From: Chlorogloeopsis sp038404745
GTDB taxonomy: Bacteria > Cyanobacteriota > Cyanobacteriia > Cyanobacteriales > Nostocaceae
Length of the DNA: 64,000 nucleotides
Direction of reading: 5' to 3'
Assembly (NCBI RefSeq): GCF_038404745.2
Contig: NZ_JAYKTT020000088.1
Location: 253,533 to 317,532 of the forward strand
Notes under the pieces: generated by a model
Databases searched by the model: none
What the model was told of the DNA's origin: nothing
The model's input: the letters and a program-made list of their open reading frames with translations, nothing else
In this document: one piece after another, positions 16,749 through 24,661 of the stretch
How positions within the stretch are numbered: position 1 is the stretch's first letter
Layout of the letters: every line of letters begins with the position of its first letter
Made by a program: the position numbers and the translations under genes

Positions 16749-16798
16749 GATAGCCCCACCCCAAAACCACAACTAGCAAGGGTAGAAAGCGATCGCAT
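16749..16798 (+). repeat. 50-bp direct repeat, right copy
   Basis: Second copy of the repeat at 15891-15940, with four mismatches. It lies 35 bases past the PIN-domain stop codon and 31 bases before the fabD stop. Confidence 0.85.
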
Positions 16799-16829
16799 CT
16801 CTAATTCCACAGATAGCAGAAGTTAACTA

Positions 16830-17708
16830 TTAAACAGGTAACTCCGCAGCACTACGGATATTTTCCAAAATTAAGCCAGAGCAAGTACGCTTAATCAAAC
16901 CGGTTAACACATTACCGGGGCCAATTTCCACTACTCGCTCAATGCCATTTTCTGGTAGGGCTAGTGAAATTTCTCGCCAGCGCACTCCTCCAGTCATTTG
17001 TTGGATCAAACGCTGTTTTAAAACATCTGCATCTGTGGATGGGGTTGGTTCTACATTCGATAAAACTGGCACCTTAGCTGTATCAAATTCTACTGAAGCT
17101 AAAATATCATTGAATTCAGCCGAGGCTTGTGCCATTAAAGGCGAATGAAACGCACCAGAAACTTTTAAAGGAACTGCACGCTTTGCCTTCACTTGCGACA
17201 TTACGTTTTCCACTGCTGCTGGTGTACCAGAAATCACAACTTGGGCTGGACTGTTATCATTAGCGATCGTCGCATCAGGAGTTTCGGCGATCGCTTTTTC
17301 TAATTTTTCGCGGTCAAAATTCATTAATGCTGCCATCATTCCACCAGCAGCATTCTCCATGAGTTCGGCACGGCGCTTTACCAAGTGCAGCCCCGCAGTC
17401 CAATTAAATACACCAGCAACATAAAGAGCAATGTATTCTCCCAAACTGTGACCGGCAACCAAATCCGGCTGTTCTTTTTTGAGTAGAATATCAGCGAGAA
17501 TGCTTTCTACTACATAAAGACAGGGCTGAGTGTAGAGGGTATGTGATAGTTTTTCGGCATCATTGTTACTGATTTCGATTACAGACCAGCCTAAAATTTC
17601 TTCAGCTTGGGCAAATTTTTCCTTTGCCAATGGTAATTCTAGTAAATCTGATCCCATTCCCAGTGCTTGGGAACCTTGTCCGGGAAACAACCATGCGGTT
17701 TTAGTCAT
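16830..17708 (-). CDS. fabD: Malonyl-CoA:ACP transacylase
   Basis: A 292-residue cytosolic enzyme that moves malonyl groups from CoA to acyl carrier protein for fatty-acid synthesis. Visible motifs are LFPGQGSQALGMG at the N-terminus, the nucleophile Ser88 in AGHSLGEY, and catalytic His188 in SGAFHSPLM. Length is normal. It is the last gene of the minus-strand series plsX-fabH-fabD. A 67-bp repeat copy lies in the 140-base gap to fabH. Confidence 0.97.
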   Translation of the reverse strand: MTKTAWLFPGQGSQALGMGSDLLELPLAKEKFAQAEEILGWSVIEISNNDAEKLSHTLYTQPCLYVVESILADILLKKEQPDLVAGHSLGEYIALYVAGVFNWTAGLHLVKRRAELMENAAGGMMAALMNFDREKLEKAIAETPDATIANDNSPAQVVISGTPAAVENVMSQVKAKRAVPLKVSGAFHSPLMAQASAEFNDILASVEFDTAKVPVLSNVEPTPSTDADVLKQRLIQQMTGGVRWREISLALPENGIERVVEIGPGNVLTGLIKRTCSGLILENIRSAAELPV

Positions 17709-17749
17709 TCGTCAATCATCAACTCTCAAGTGTCATTAGTCGGCGGTTG

Positions 17750-17817
17750 GTAGGGGCGGGTTTAGAAGACAAATTGTCGTTTTCAATCGAAAGATAATCA
17801 ACAAAACCCGCTCATAC
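17750..17817. repeat. GTAGGGGCGGGTTT-ended repeat, copy A (divergent)
   Basis: It starts GTAGGGGCGGGTTTA and ends ACAAAACCCGCTCATAC, with a diverged centre. It belongs to the family best preserved at 22590-22656, and lies between fabH and fabD, where a stem-loop could affect the joint transcript. Confidence 0.75.
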
Positions 17818-17848
17818 AGTGGTTAGTGGATAGTTAAACAATCAACTA

Positions 17849-18856
17849 CTATCTACCCCATTGAAAAATTGCCGCGCCCCACGTCAGTCCAGCACCAAAA
17901 CCTGATGCAGCTATTATGTTGTTAGATTTGATTTTGCCTTGCCGTACTGCTTCATCTAGGGCAAGGGGAATAGAGGCAGCGGAAGTGTTGCCATAATAGG
18001 CAAGATTACTGATAACTTTATCTTCCGGAATCTTTAGGCGCTGGGCAACTGCATCGAGAATGCGTTGATTTGCTTGATGTAATAGCAACCAGTCTACTTG
18101 CTCTACACAGAGGTTAGCGCGAAATAAAGCTTTATCAATCACTTCTGGTACTTTTTGGACGGCAAATCGGTAAACTTCTTTGCCATTCATCGTGATCGGC
18201 AAAAAGCTACCTTGACCCACACAAACACCAGAGAGCAGTTCTGTAGAATTAGCTTTATAAGCTAGGTTGAGACAATTGTTTTGAGTGCCATCACTTTTGA
18301 GTTCAAATCCAAGTAAGCGATCGCGTGGGTTTGCTTGTAGTACAACTGCCCCAGCTGCGTCTCCAAATAAGACGCAGGTACGTCGGTCTTGCCAATCTAC
18401 CCAACGAGAGAGGATATCTGCCCCGACAAGTAGTACGTTATGATAAACTCCGGTTCTAATAAATTGGGCAGCTGTAACTAATCCAAACACAAAACCAGAG
18501 CAGGCAGCTGTCAAATCAAATGCCACTGCTCTATTTGCTCCTAATTTGGCTTGAATTTGACAGGCACTACCAAATAAATCATCAGGCGTAGAAGTTGCCA
18601 GCAAAATCAAATCTATATCTTGCGGTGTAATTCCAGCCATTGTGAGCGCTTGATGGCTCGCGATCACAGCAAGTTCTGCAAGAGAATCACCAGCTTTTGC
18701 TAAATGCCTTTGACGAATTCCTGTCCTTGTTGTTATCCACTCGTCTGATGTTTCAACCAGTTCAGTTAACCCCTGGTTATCCAGGAAAGTAGCTGGTACT
18801 GCCGAGCCACTTCCTGTAATTGCTATTCCTATTTGTTGCACTCCGGCTTCTCCCAA
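17849..18856 (-). CDS. fabH: 3-oxoacyl-ACP synthase III
   Basis: A 335-residue condensing enzyme that starts fatty-acid synthesis from acetyl-CoA and malonyl-ACP. The catalytic triad is complete: Cys119 in TAACSGF, His260 in LLHQANQRI and Asn290 in YYGNTSAAS. The glycine-rich SGFGAGLTWGA ends the fold. It lies between plsX and fabD, in the usual cyanobacterial order. Confidence 0.97.
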   Translation of the reverse strand: MGEAGVQQIGIAITGSGSAVPATFLDNQGLTELVETSDEWITTRTGIRQRHLAKAGDSLAELAVIASHQALTMAGITPQDIDLILLATSTPDDLFGSACQIQAKLGANRAVAFDLTAACSGFVFGLVTAAQFIRTGVYHNVLLVGADILSRWVDWQDRRTCVLFGDAAGAVVLQANPRDRLLGFELKSDGTQNNCLNLAYKANSTELLSGVCVGQGSFLPITMNGKEVYRFAVQKVPEVIDKALFRANLCVEQVDWLLLHQANQRILDAVAQRLKIPEDKVISNLAYYGNTSAASIPLALDEAVRQGKIKSNNIIAASGFGAGLTWGAAIFQWGR

Positions 18857-18919
18857 GCGATCAGCTTTTTGCCATTAGTCTTTTATCATCTGTCTTTTGT
18901 TTTTGGCTAATGACTAAAA

Positions 18920-19963
18920 TTAATTAGTTTCGGGCAACAGGCGCCCGGAGTTTGTTGAGCTTTGATATTGAGATTGAATTCTTTGTAGCACTTGGTTATT
19001 GACCGCTTCTTTTGCTAAACGAATCGCATTAAAAATAGAAGGTGCTTGGGAGCTACCATGACTAATTATGCAAATGCCGTCTACGCCTAAAAGTAAAGCT
19101 CCTCCATGTTCTGCATGATCTACCCGCTGTTTGATCCGCTTGAGGTTGGGTTTTAAAATTGACGTTCCGAGTTGACCACGCAATCCTTGGGGCAATTCTT
19201 CCCTCATGATTTGCAGCATCACTTCTCCGACCGCTTCAGCAAATTTTAACAGTACATTGCCCACAAAGCCGTCACAGACAATCACGTCAAACTGACCGGA
19301 AAGCACATCCCTTCCTTCTGCATTGCCAATAAAAGCAATCTGGGCATTTTCACGTAGTAATTGATGAGCACGAACAGCTGCATCATTGCCTTTACAGTCT
19401 TCCTCACCGATATTCAACAAACCTACTTTTGGTTCAGACACACCCAAAACATATTGACTGTAAATCGACCCCATGACGGCAAACTGCTCTAAAAATTTCG
19501 GGCGACAGTCCACATTTGCACCGACATCAAGTATGAGAACTTGTTTGCTGGCTACTATGGTGGGAAATACTGCACCAATTGCCGGACGGTCAATTCCTGG
19601 TAATCGTCCTAAGCGAAGTAATGCTGCTGCCATCGCTGCACCAGAGTGACCGGCAGAAATTACGGCGTCTGCCTGTCCTTGCTTGACTAAATCCATTGCC
19701 ACATTAATAGAGGCTTTGGGTTTGCGTCTGATGCTGCTCAGGGCTTCTTCGTTCATTGCGATCGCATCCTCAGCAGGTACGATCTGAACTTGACCCACAC
19801 TGATTTTTGCTGGTAGGGCTGCTTCGATTCTTTGGGGATCACCTACCAACAATACCTCTACACCCAGTTCTTCTCGTGCTCGCAGTGCGCCAACCACGAT
19901 TTCACCGGGTGCATTATCCCCTCCCATTGCATCAATTGCGATCCGTGCGCAAGTCGATCCCAT
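18920..19963 (-). CDS. plsX: Phosphate acyltransferase
   Basis: A 347-residue PlsX, converting acyl-ACP to acyl-phosphate for glycerolipid synthesis. The family start IAIDAMGGDNAPGEIV is present, then SAGHSGAAMAAAL (about 103), NIGEEDCKGN (about 185) and CDGFVGNVLLKFAEA (about 230). The C-terminus adds a short tail (YQSSTNSGRLLPETN). It is the first gene of the fab/pls series; the 930-base A+T-rich stretch upstream probably carries its promoter. Confidence 0.97.
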   Translation of the reverse strand: MGSTCARIAIDAMGGDNAPGEIVVGALRAREELGVEVLLVGDPQRIEAALPAKISVGQVQIVPAEDAIAMNEEALSSIRRKPKASINVAMDLVKQGQADAVISAGHSGAAMAAALLRLGRLPGIDRPAIGAVFPTIVASKQVLILDVGANVDCRPKFLEQFAVMGSIYSQYVLGVSEPKVGLLNIGEEDCKGNDAAVRAHQLLRENAQIAFIGNAEGRDVLSGQFDVIVCDGFVGNVLLKFAEAVGEVMLQIMREELPQGLRGQLGTSILKPNLKRIKQRVDHAEHGGALLLGVDGICIISHGSSQAPSIFNAIRLAKEAVNNQVLQRIQSQYQSSTNSGRLLPETN

Positions 19964-20894
19964 TGCTCAGAGCTTCTAGAAACCTTACAAATTTTACCAG
20001 ATGCCTCTGCCGAAAGTAGCAATTTGATAGCTGCTAAATTGCATCCATCAATATTCAAACAATTAATCTGGGTGTCTTCCCAGTCTGGGATGAAAAAACC
20101 AAGCCACGGATAACTCCGAGGTTTTGCTGCTTATTTCATCTTTTGCCCTTTCAGCTATAGATTCTGACAAGCCCAACATAACACGAATTCCTCCCTTAAC
20201 TGACTGATGAAACTACGTATCTGGTTAGTCTTTGAGGACTGAACATCAAAGTTTTGCCATTCGTTGCCAAGCAATCAGCAAAGATGAAATGTTCTTTAAA
20301 ATCAGAAAAATAACCTGAATTGTGCCTGAATTTTGGAAGTTATAGGATAAAAACTTCCCTAATTTACGTCAACACATGGAAATGAAAATTTTTTACTAAT
20401 ATATTTGCATTTTAATATACCAAACAACAAGCACATTATTTTTTTAATTGCTAAAATTCGCTCAAAACTGCTTAAATTTATTACCACAATCTCAGTAAAC
20501 CTACTTGTCATCAGTCCTAGATTAGAGTTTCTTGGAAAGTATGTATGGGTAAAGTGACTGTAATAAAAGTTTCATGAAAAGAAGTAAAATTTTCGGGGAT
20601 TGAAAATATTTATACTGATTTACCCTAATTTGATCAGCTTCAAATCATACTTATTTATCTTAGTAAAACGACTATATACCTATATTACTTATTTGTTAAA
20701 TTCTGAGTGAAATGATTAATATTGAAGCTTAAAAACAAGAAACTGCCAATCTGGGATTTCATGATTGCGCATCAAGTGTAATACTATTAAGCACTCTGTG
20801 ATTACAACTCTTATAACAATGCAATGGGAGAACGTTGTATACCCTACCAAAACTTTGTTACTAACCTTACTTTCATATGTAAAAATCGACAGTT
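19964..20894. other. Long A+T-rich intergenic stretch between plsX and dacB
   Basis: About 930 bases between two divergent genes. No protein frame, tRNA or strong hairpin is recognisable. It probably contains the promoters of plsX and of the carboxypeptidase gene. Confidence 0.5.
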
Positions 20895-20984
20895 ATGATT
20901 GATTACCCAATGCAAGGTAGCATTGAGTACCCAGAAGGAAGTGGCGTATTCGCATACATGAGGAGCGATCAATGCTGGAATTAA
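20895..20984 (+). CDS. Possible 29-residue leader peptide overlapping dacB start
   Basis: ATG at 20895 opens a 29-codon frame (MIDYPMQGSIEYPEG...MRSDQCWN) that stops at TAA 20982-20984, 10 bases inside the dacB gene in another frame. The overlap could couple translation of the two. There is no strong ribosome site for the small frame and I know no family for it, so chance is possible. Confidence 0.25.
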   Translation: MIDYPMQGSIEYPEGSGVFAYMRSDQCWN

Positions 20985-22294
20985 TTGGTTCAGGTTTGAT
21001 GTCAATGTGGCTAGAGATGGCTGGAGTCCAGGTTAAGCCTCTAGATCCTCTAGATGTATTAACTTGGCAAAGTAGTCCTAGCCTGATTCTTGCTCCCGAT
21101 CCAAGTCCAGCTGGAGTAACTACCGTGCAGGAATATTTCAAGGGGTTAATGGCATCGAAAATCATGTCAGCAAATTTAACCCAGAGTCAAGGAATTTGGT
21201 TACAGTCAGGGCCTATACTGATGGCTAATCATCAAGGTACAACTCCTCTACCTGCTGCCTCATTAACTAAGATTGCAACTTCTCTAGTTGCTTTGAAAGC
21301 TTGGGGAGCACAACATCAATTTGAGACTGTAGTTGGTACTACTGGCTCTGTGCAAAAAGGAGTGCTGCAAGGAGATTTAATAATTACTGGTGGTGGTGAT
21401 CCTTTGTTTGTTTGGGAAGAAGCGATCGCCCTTGGCAATACCTTGAATAAAATGGGCATCAAGCAGATCAAGGGCAATTTGATCATTAGTGGTAATTTTG
21501 CCATGAATTTCCAGCGGCACCCACTACTAGCAGGACAAGCACTCAAGCAAGCACTGAATCATAATACTTGGTCTCGTGCTATTACCTTACAATATTCCCT
21601 CATGCCCAAAGGCACACCCAAGCCTGAGGTTAAAATTGCTGGCACTATCAAATTCGAGGCACAAACCATACCACAACAAACTTTGCTGGTACGTCGTCGC
21701 TCCTTGCCTTTGCACCAATTAATCAAGGAAATGAACGTTTTCAGCAACAACGAAATGGCACAGATGCTAGCAGAGTCAGTGGGAGGACATACTGTTGTGC
21801 AATCAACTGCTGCTAGGCTTGCAAGGGTACCAGAATCAGAAATTCAATTAATTAACGGTTCAGGCTTGGGAGTTGAAAATCGTATTTCTCCCAGAGCAGC
21901 TTGTGCGATGTTAATGGCTCTCCAACAAGAAGCACTTACTCATGGGCTGAATTTAGCAGACTTATTTCCCATGTCTGGCTTTGATCGCCGTGGAACGCTG
22001 TATGCCCGACATATGCCAGCAGGCACTGTCATGAAAACTGGTACTCTCAACGATGTTAGTGCTTTAGCCGGAGTTATACCTACACGCGATCGCGGTTTGG
22101 TTTGGTTTACCATTATTAACCGTGGTCCATATGTACTAAATTTTCGGGCTGAACAGGACAAACTTTTGCAAAATCTGATCAAACAACTACAAGCTCCATC
22201 TGCTATTCCTAAAGCGATCGCTCCCCACTCACCCGTCGAAGTTTTGCCTAAATTTGGTACTAATGAACGTAATGAAGTTCTATATAAAAGTTAA
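20972..22294 (+). CDS. dacB: D-alanyl-D-alanine carboxypeptidase (peptidase S13, PBP4 type)
   Basis: A 440-residue penicillin-binding protein that trims or cuts peptidoglycan peptides. The three active-site motifs are present: SLTK with Ser97, SNN in VFSNNEMAQ (about 256) and KTG in VMKTGTLNDV (about 361). The domain insert of about 100 residues typical of S13 is shorter than in E. coli DacB. The N-terminus is only weakly hydrophobic, so export is not obvious from this start. ATG at 20972 has AGGAG seven bases upstream. Confidence 0.9.
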   Translation: MLELIGSGLMSMWLEMAGVQVKPLDPLDVLTWQSSPSLILAPDPSPAGVTTVQEYFKGLMASKIMSANLTQSQGIWLQSGPILMANHQGTTPLPAASLTKIATSLVALKAWGAQHQFETVVGTTGSVQKGVLQGDLIITGGGDPLFVWEEAIALGNTLNKMGIKQIKGNLIISGNFAMNFQRHPLLAGQALKQALNHNTWSRAITLQYSLMPKGTPKPEVKIAGTIKFEAQTIPQQTLLVRRRSLPLHQLIKEMNVFSNNEMAQMLAESVGGHTVVQSTAARLARVPESEIQLINGSGLGVENRISPRAACAMLMALQQEALTHGLNLADLFPMSGFDRRGTLYARHMPAGTVMKTGTLNDVSALAGVIPTRDRGLVWFTIINRGPYVLNFRAEQDKLLQNLIKQLQAPSAIPKAIAPHSPVEVLPKFGTNERNEVLYKS

Positions 22295-22314
22295 TTATTC
22301 TATTAAGTAAAAGG

Positions 22315-22580
22315 CAGAGGGCATTAGAAGCGGTAGACGCATAGACGCGGTAGATGCGGAGCAGCTACTTTCAGAAGTCGCTAGCTAAGGCAACGCCTGA
22401 CGGCGAACGCGCAAGAGCGTAGGTAGCGTCTTCTCGCAGAGTAGCCCTTCTTGCAGGGTAGCTGTTCCCGTTCGCTCGGAGAGGGTTCCCGCAGAGTAGG
22501 GTAGGTACGGCGTATCCGTTGGTAGGAAATTTAGGACAAGGGGAATGAAGAGGACACGGGGACACGGAGATCAGGGGAAT
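22315..22580. repeat. Repeat-dense intergenic region
   Basis: Between dacB and the lptC-like gene. It contains GC-rich degenerate repeat sequence (GCGGTAGACGC, CGCAGAGTAG occurring twice, GGGTAGCTGTTCCCG), then GGGGACACGG-type purine-rich repeats at about 22535-22578. There is no gene. The composition differs sharply from the flanking genes. Confidence 0.6.
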
Positions 22581-22589
22581 AATTAATGA

Positions 22590-22656
22590 GTACGGGCGGG
22601 TTTAAAAGATAAATTCTCGATGTCAGTGAAAAATTATAAATAAAACCCGCCCCTAC
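22590..22656. repeat. GTACGGGCGGGTTT-ended 67-bp repeat, copy B
   Basis: Ends GTACGGGCGGGTTTA and TAAAACCCGCCCCTAC form terminal inverted repeats around a conserved centre (ATTCTCGATGTCAGTGAAAA). It is identical to 39546-39612 except for one base, and to the reverse complement of 29711-29777 except for one base. Seven bases downstream lies the lptC stop, so it may act as a terminator. Confidence 0.85.
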
Positions 22657-22662
22657 CAATGA

Positions 22663-23880
22663 CTATTGACTCTTAAATTTTTCCTTTGGAATAATTTCTG
22701 TTACTACTCGGTTGCCAGAATTACCACCACTAACAACTATATTTTCCTTTTGGATATTACCAATAGCTTTTTCACCTGTAAATGTCATTGGTGGGTCTAC
22801 TTGTCTATAAACCACATCACCTTGAGCTTCTACTAATTTGTTATCCAGATACCAAGTTAGTGTTTTAGATTTGAGTGACTGGCGGCGTTCCCCAATACCA
22901 TTGACATTACCTGTTAAATAGGCGATTTTTTGGGGTATTTTTAATTCACCTTGATTTGCAGTTACTGTCACATTTTCGGCACGATGAAATATGCGTACAG
23001 GATCATTGGTAGTAACAGTTTCTGTGTTTAAATTCCAATACATAGAATTACTGGCAATTTGCATCGGCGGTTCAAGTAATTCTATTTGAGCATTTTTAGT
23101 AATAGTAGCAATTTTAGTTTTCAAGTTAACTTCGGCGGTATCCCCTCGACCTCGATCAGTAATTTTATTATTTTTATAATGGTCAATTTGTACAGGGCGA
23201 TCAGCAATTAATTTTTCTTCTTTAATTTGCCAAACTAAATGTTCTGTACGAATTTGTAATGGTGGTTCCATTGAGTTTGCAACTACTTTGCCCAAAAAAT
23301 CAACACGTTGAGTTCGAGTTTTCACTCGTGCTTCTTGTGCTACTGCTTGTAGTTGCTTATGGGTGCCATACATTTGGTTGCGGACTATCAATAAGTCTTC
23401 TTGAGGACGCCATTCTAGTTCATTGCCACGCAACACCGTTCCATTGCGAGGATCTGTAGCAACTATATTTCCCTTAAGAAATAATTGTTTTCCATCCTGT
23501 TCAATATCTGCTTGTTGTGCCTGCACTTGATAAACTATTTTGCCATCTTGATATAGTTCACCATATGGACTTTCTGCTTGACCAATTTGTTTTTCTTTTG
23601 TATACTTCGCCTGTTTTGCCCTGACTTTCCAAATCGGCCGCCCAACATCATCTGCCTGTTCTAATGTGACAGCAAAGAAAGTTAACTTGCTATCTGTGTC
23701 TTTGTCTTGGGGAGTTTCAACAGGCGATTTTGTGAGTGTTTTAGTATTACTCCCACAGCCAGCTAGCCCAAGGAGTAGAAGTAAGGTAAAAGGCAAGAGG
23801 TGATAATGGACGCGGTAAGAGGAATTTTCTCCGCGTCCCCGCGTCCTTATTTCCCCGTGTCTTTTGTTGTACTCTTTCAT
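22663..23880 (-). CDS. lptC: LptC-family LPS export protein (large cyanobacterial form)
   Basis: A 405-residue inner-membrane-anchored protein for lipopolysaccharide transport. The hydrophobic segment FTLLLLLGLAGCGSN (about residues 31-45) is a lipobox-type anchor. The rest repeats LptC/OstA-type beta units (AKQAKYTKEKQIGQAESP, LFLKGNIVATDPRNGTVLRG, QGDVVYRQVDPPMTFTGEKA). It is much longer than E. coli LptC, as in other cyanobacteria. Residues 7-21 (RHGEIRTRGRGENSS) are encoded by a GACACGGGGA-type repeat inserted between the start codon and the anchor. Its ATG overlaps the stop of the NYN gene by four bases. Confidence 0.8.
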   Translation of the reverse strand: MKEYNKRHGEIRTRGRGENSSYRVHYHLLPFTLLLLLGLAGCGSNTKTLTKSPVETPQDKDTDSKLTFFAVTLEQADDVGRPIWKVRAKQAKYTKEKQIGQAESPYGELYQDGKIVYQVQAQQADIEQDGKQLFLKGNIVATDPRNGTVLRGNELEWRPQEDLLIVRNQMYGTHKQLQAVAQEARVKTRTQRVDFLGKVVANSMEPPLQIRTEHLVWQIKEEKLIADRPVQIDHYKNNKITDRGRGDTAEVNLKTKIATITKNAQIELLEPPMQIASNSMYWNLNTETVTTNDPVRIFHRAENVTVTANQGELKIPQKIAYLTGNVNGIGERRQSLKSKTLTWYLDNKLVEAQGDVVYRQVDPPMTFTGEKAIGNIQKENIVVSGGNSGNRVVTEIIPKEKFKSQ

Positions 23881-24518
23881 TCTGGAATTTCCAAATGTCC
23901 ATCAGCTGTTTCTCTAGGATGCTCCAAAAAATCCATGCTAGTTAAAGGCCGATAGGGATAACTTTGACGTGGAGTTTTCTGAATATCTTCTTTGACGGCT
24001 TCTAAATCTATATAGCGATCGCTCACATTGATTAAGCTGTCGCTTGTCATTGAGCGTAAACTTACTACCTCTACCCGCACTCCCCGATAGCTAACGGAAT
24101 TTACTGCATATGCCAAATCGCCATCACCACTGACTAATACTGCGGTATCATAAGAATCTACCAAAGCCATCATATCAACCGCAATTTCTACATCAAGATT
24201 TGCTTTTTTCGATCCGTCTGGCAATTGCACTAAATCTTTCGCTATTACTCGATAACCGTTGCGACGCATCCACAACAGAAAACCCTGTTGCTTCTCGTTA
24301 GTTCTGTCTACACCTGTGTAGAAGAAAGCACGCAAAAGTCTAGAACCGCCCGTTAATCGACACAATAGCTTGGTGTAATCTATTTCAATTCCTAATTGTA
24401 GCGCTGCATAAAATAAATTTGAGCCATCAATAAATATAGCAACACGACCTCGATTTTCCAAAACTTGCTCTGGCGTAAATATCGAGTCGTTTTCCAGATT
24501 ATTCAACATTGTTGTCAT
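23877..24518 (-). CDS. LabA-like NYN-domain protein
   Basis: A 213-residue protein of the LabA/DUF88 group. The NYN (PIN-like) nuclease fold is shown by its acidic residues: RVAIFIDGSNLFY (about 26-38), KKANLDVEIAVDMMALVDS (about 104) and VLVSGDGDLAYAV (about 128). LabA in Synechococcus affects circadian output; others process RNA. The exact role here is unknown. It is co-transcribed with the lptC-like gene through a 4-base stop/start overlap. Confidence 0.88.
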   Translation of the reverse strand: MTTMLNNLENDSIFTPEQVLENRGRVAIFIDGSNLFYAALQLGIEIDYTKLLCRLTGGSRLLRAFFYTGVDRTNEKQQGFLLWMRRNGYRVIAKDLVQLPDGSKKANLDVEIAVDMMALVDSYDTAVLVSGDGDLAYAVNSVSYRGVRVEVVSLRSMTSDSLINVSDRYIDLEAVKEDIQKTPRQSYPYRPLTSMDFLEHPRETADGHLEIPE

Positions 24519-24661
24519 ACCTCATTTTTTATCGACGTAATAATTGATACTTTTTAGATTTTCATAAAAGTTTAGAGTTGCTTATGAACATTTTTCAGGG
24601 CTAATTAAATCAGCCCTGGCAAAGTACAAAGAATTTAGAAATGGAAAGAACTAGCTAATTG

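Noticed and set aside
24540..24661. A riboswitch or T-box associated with metG
   Set aside because: This lies downstream of metG. The true upstream region (26258-26649) shows no T-box or SAM-type structure by eye.
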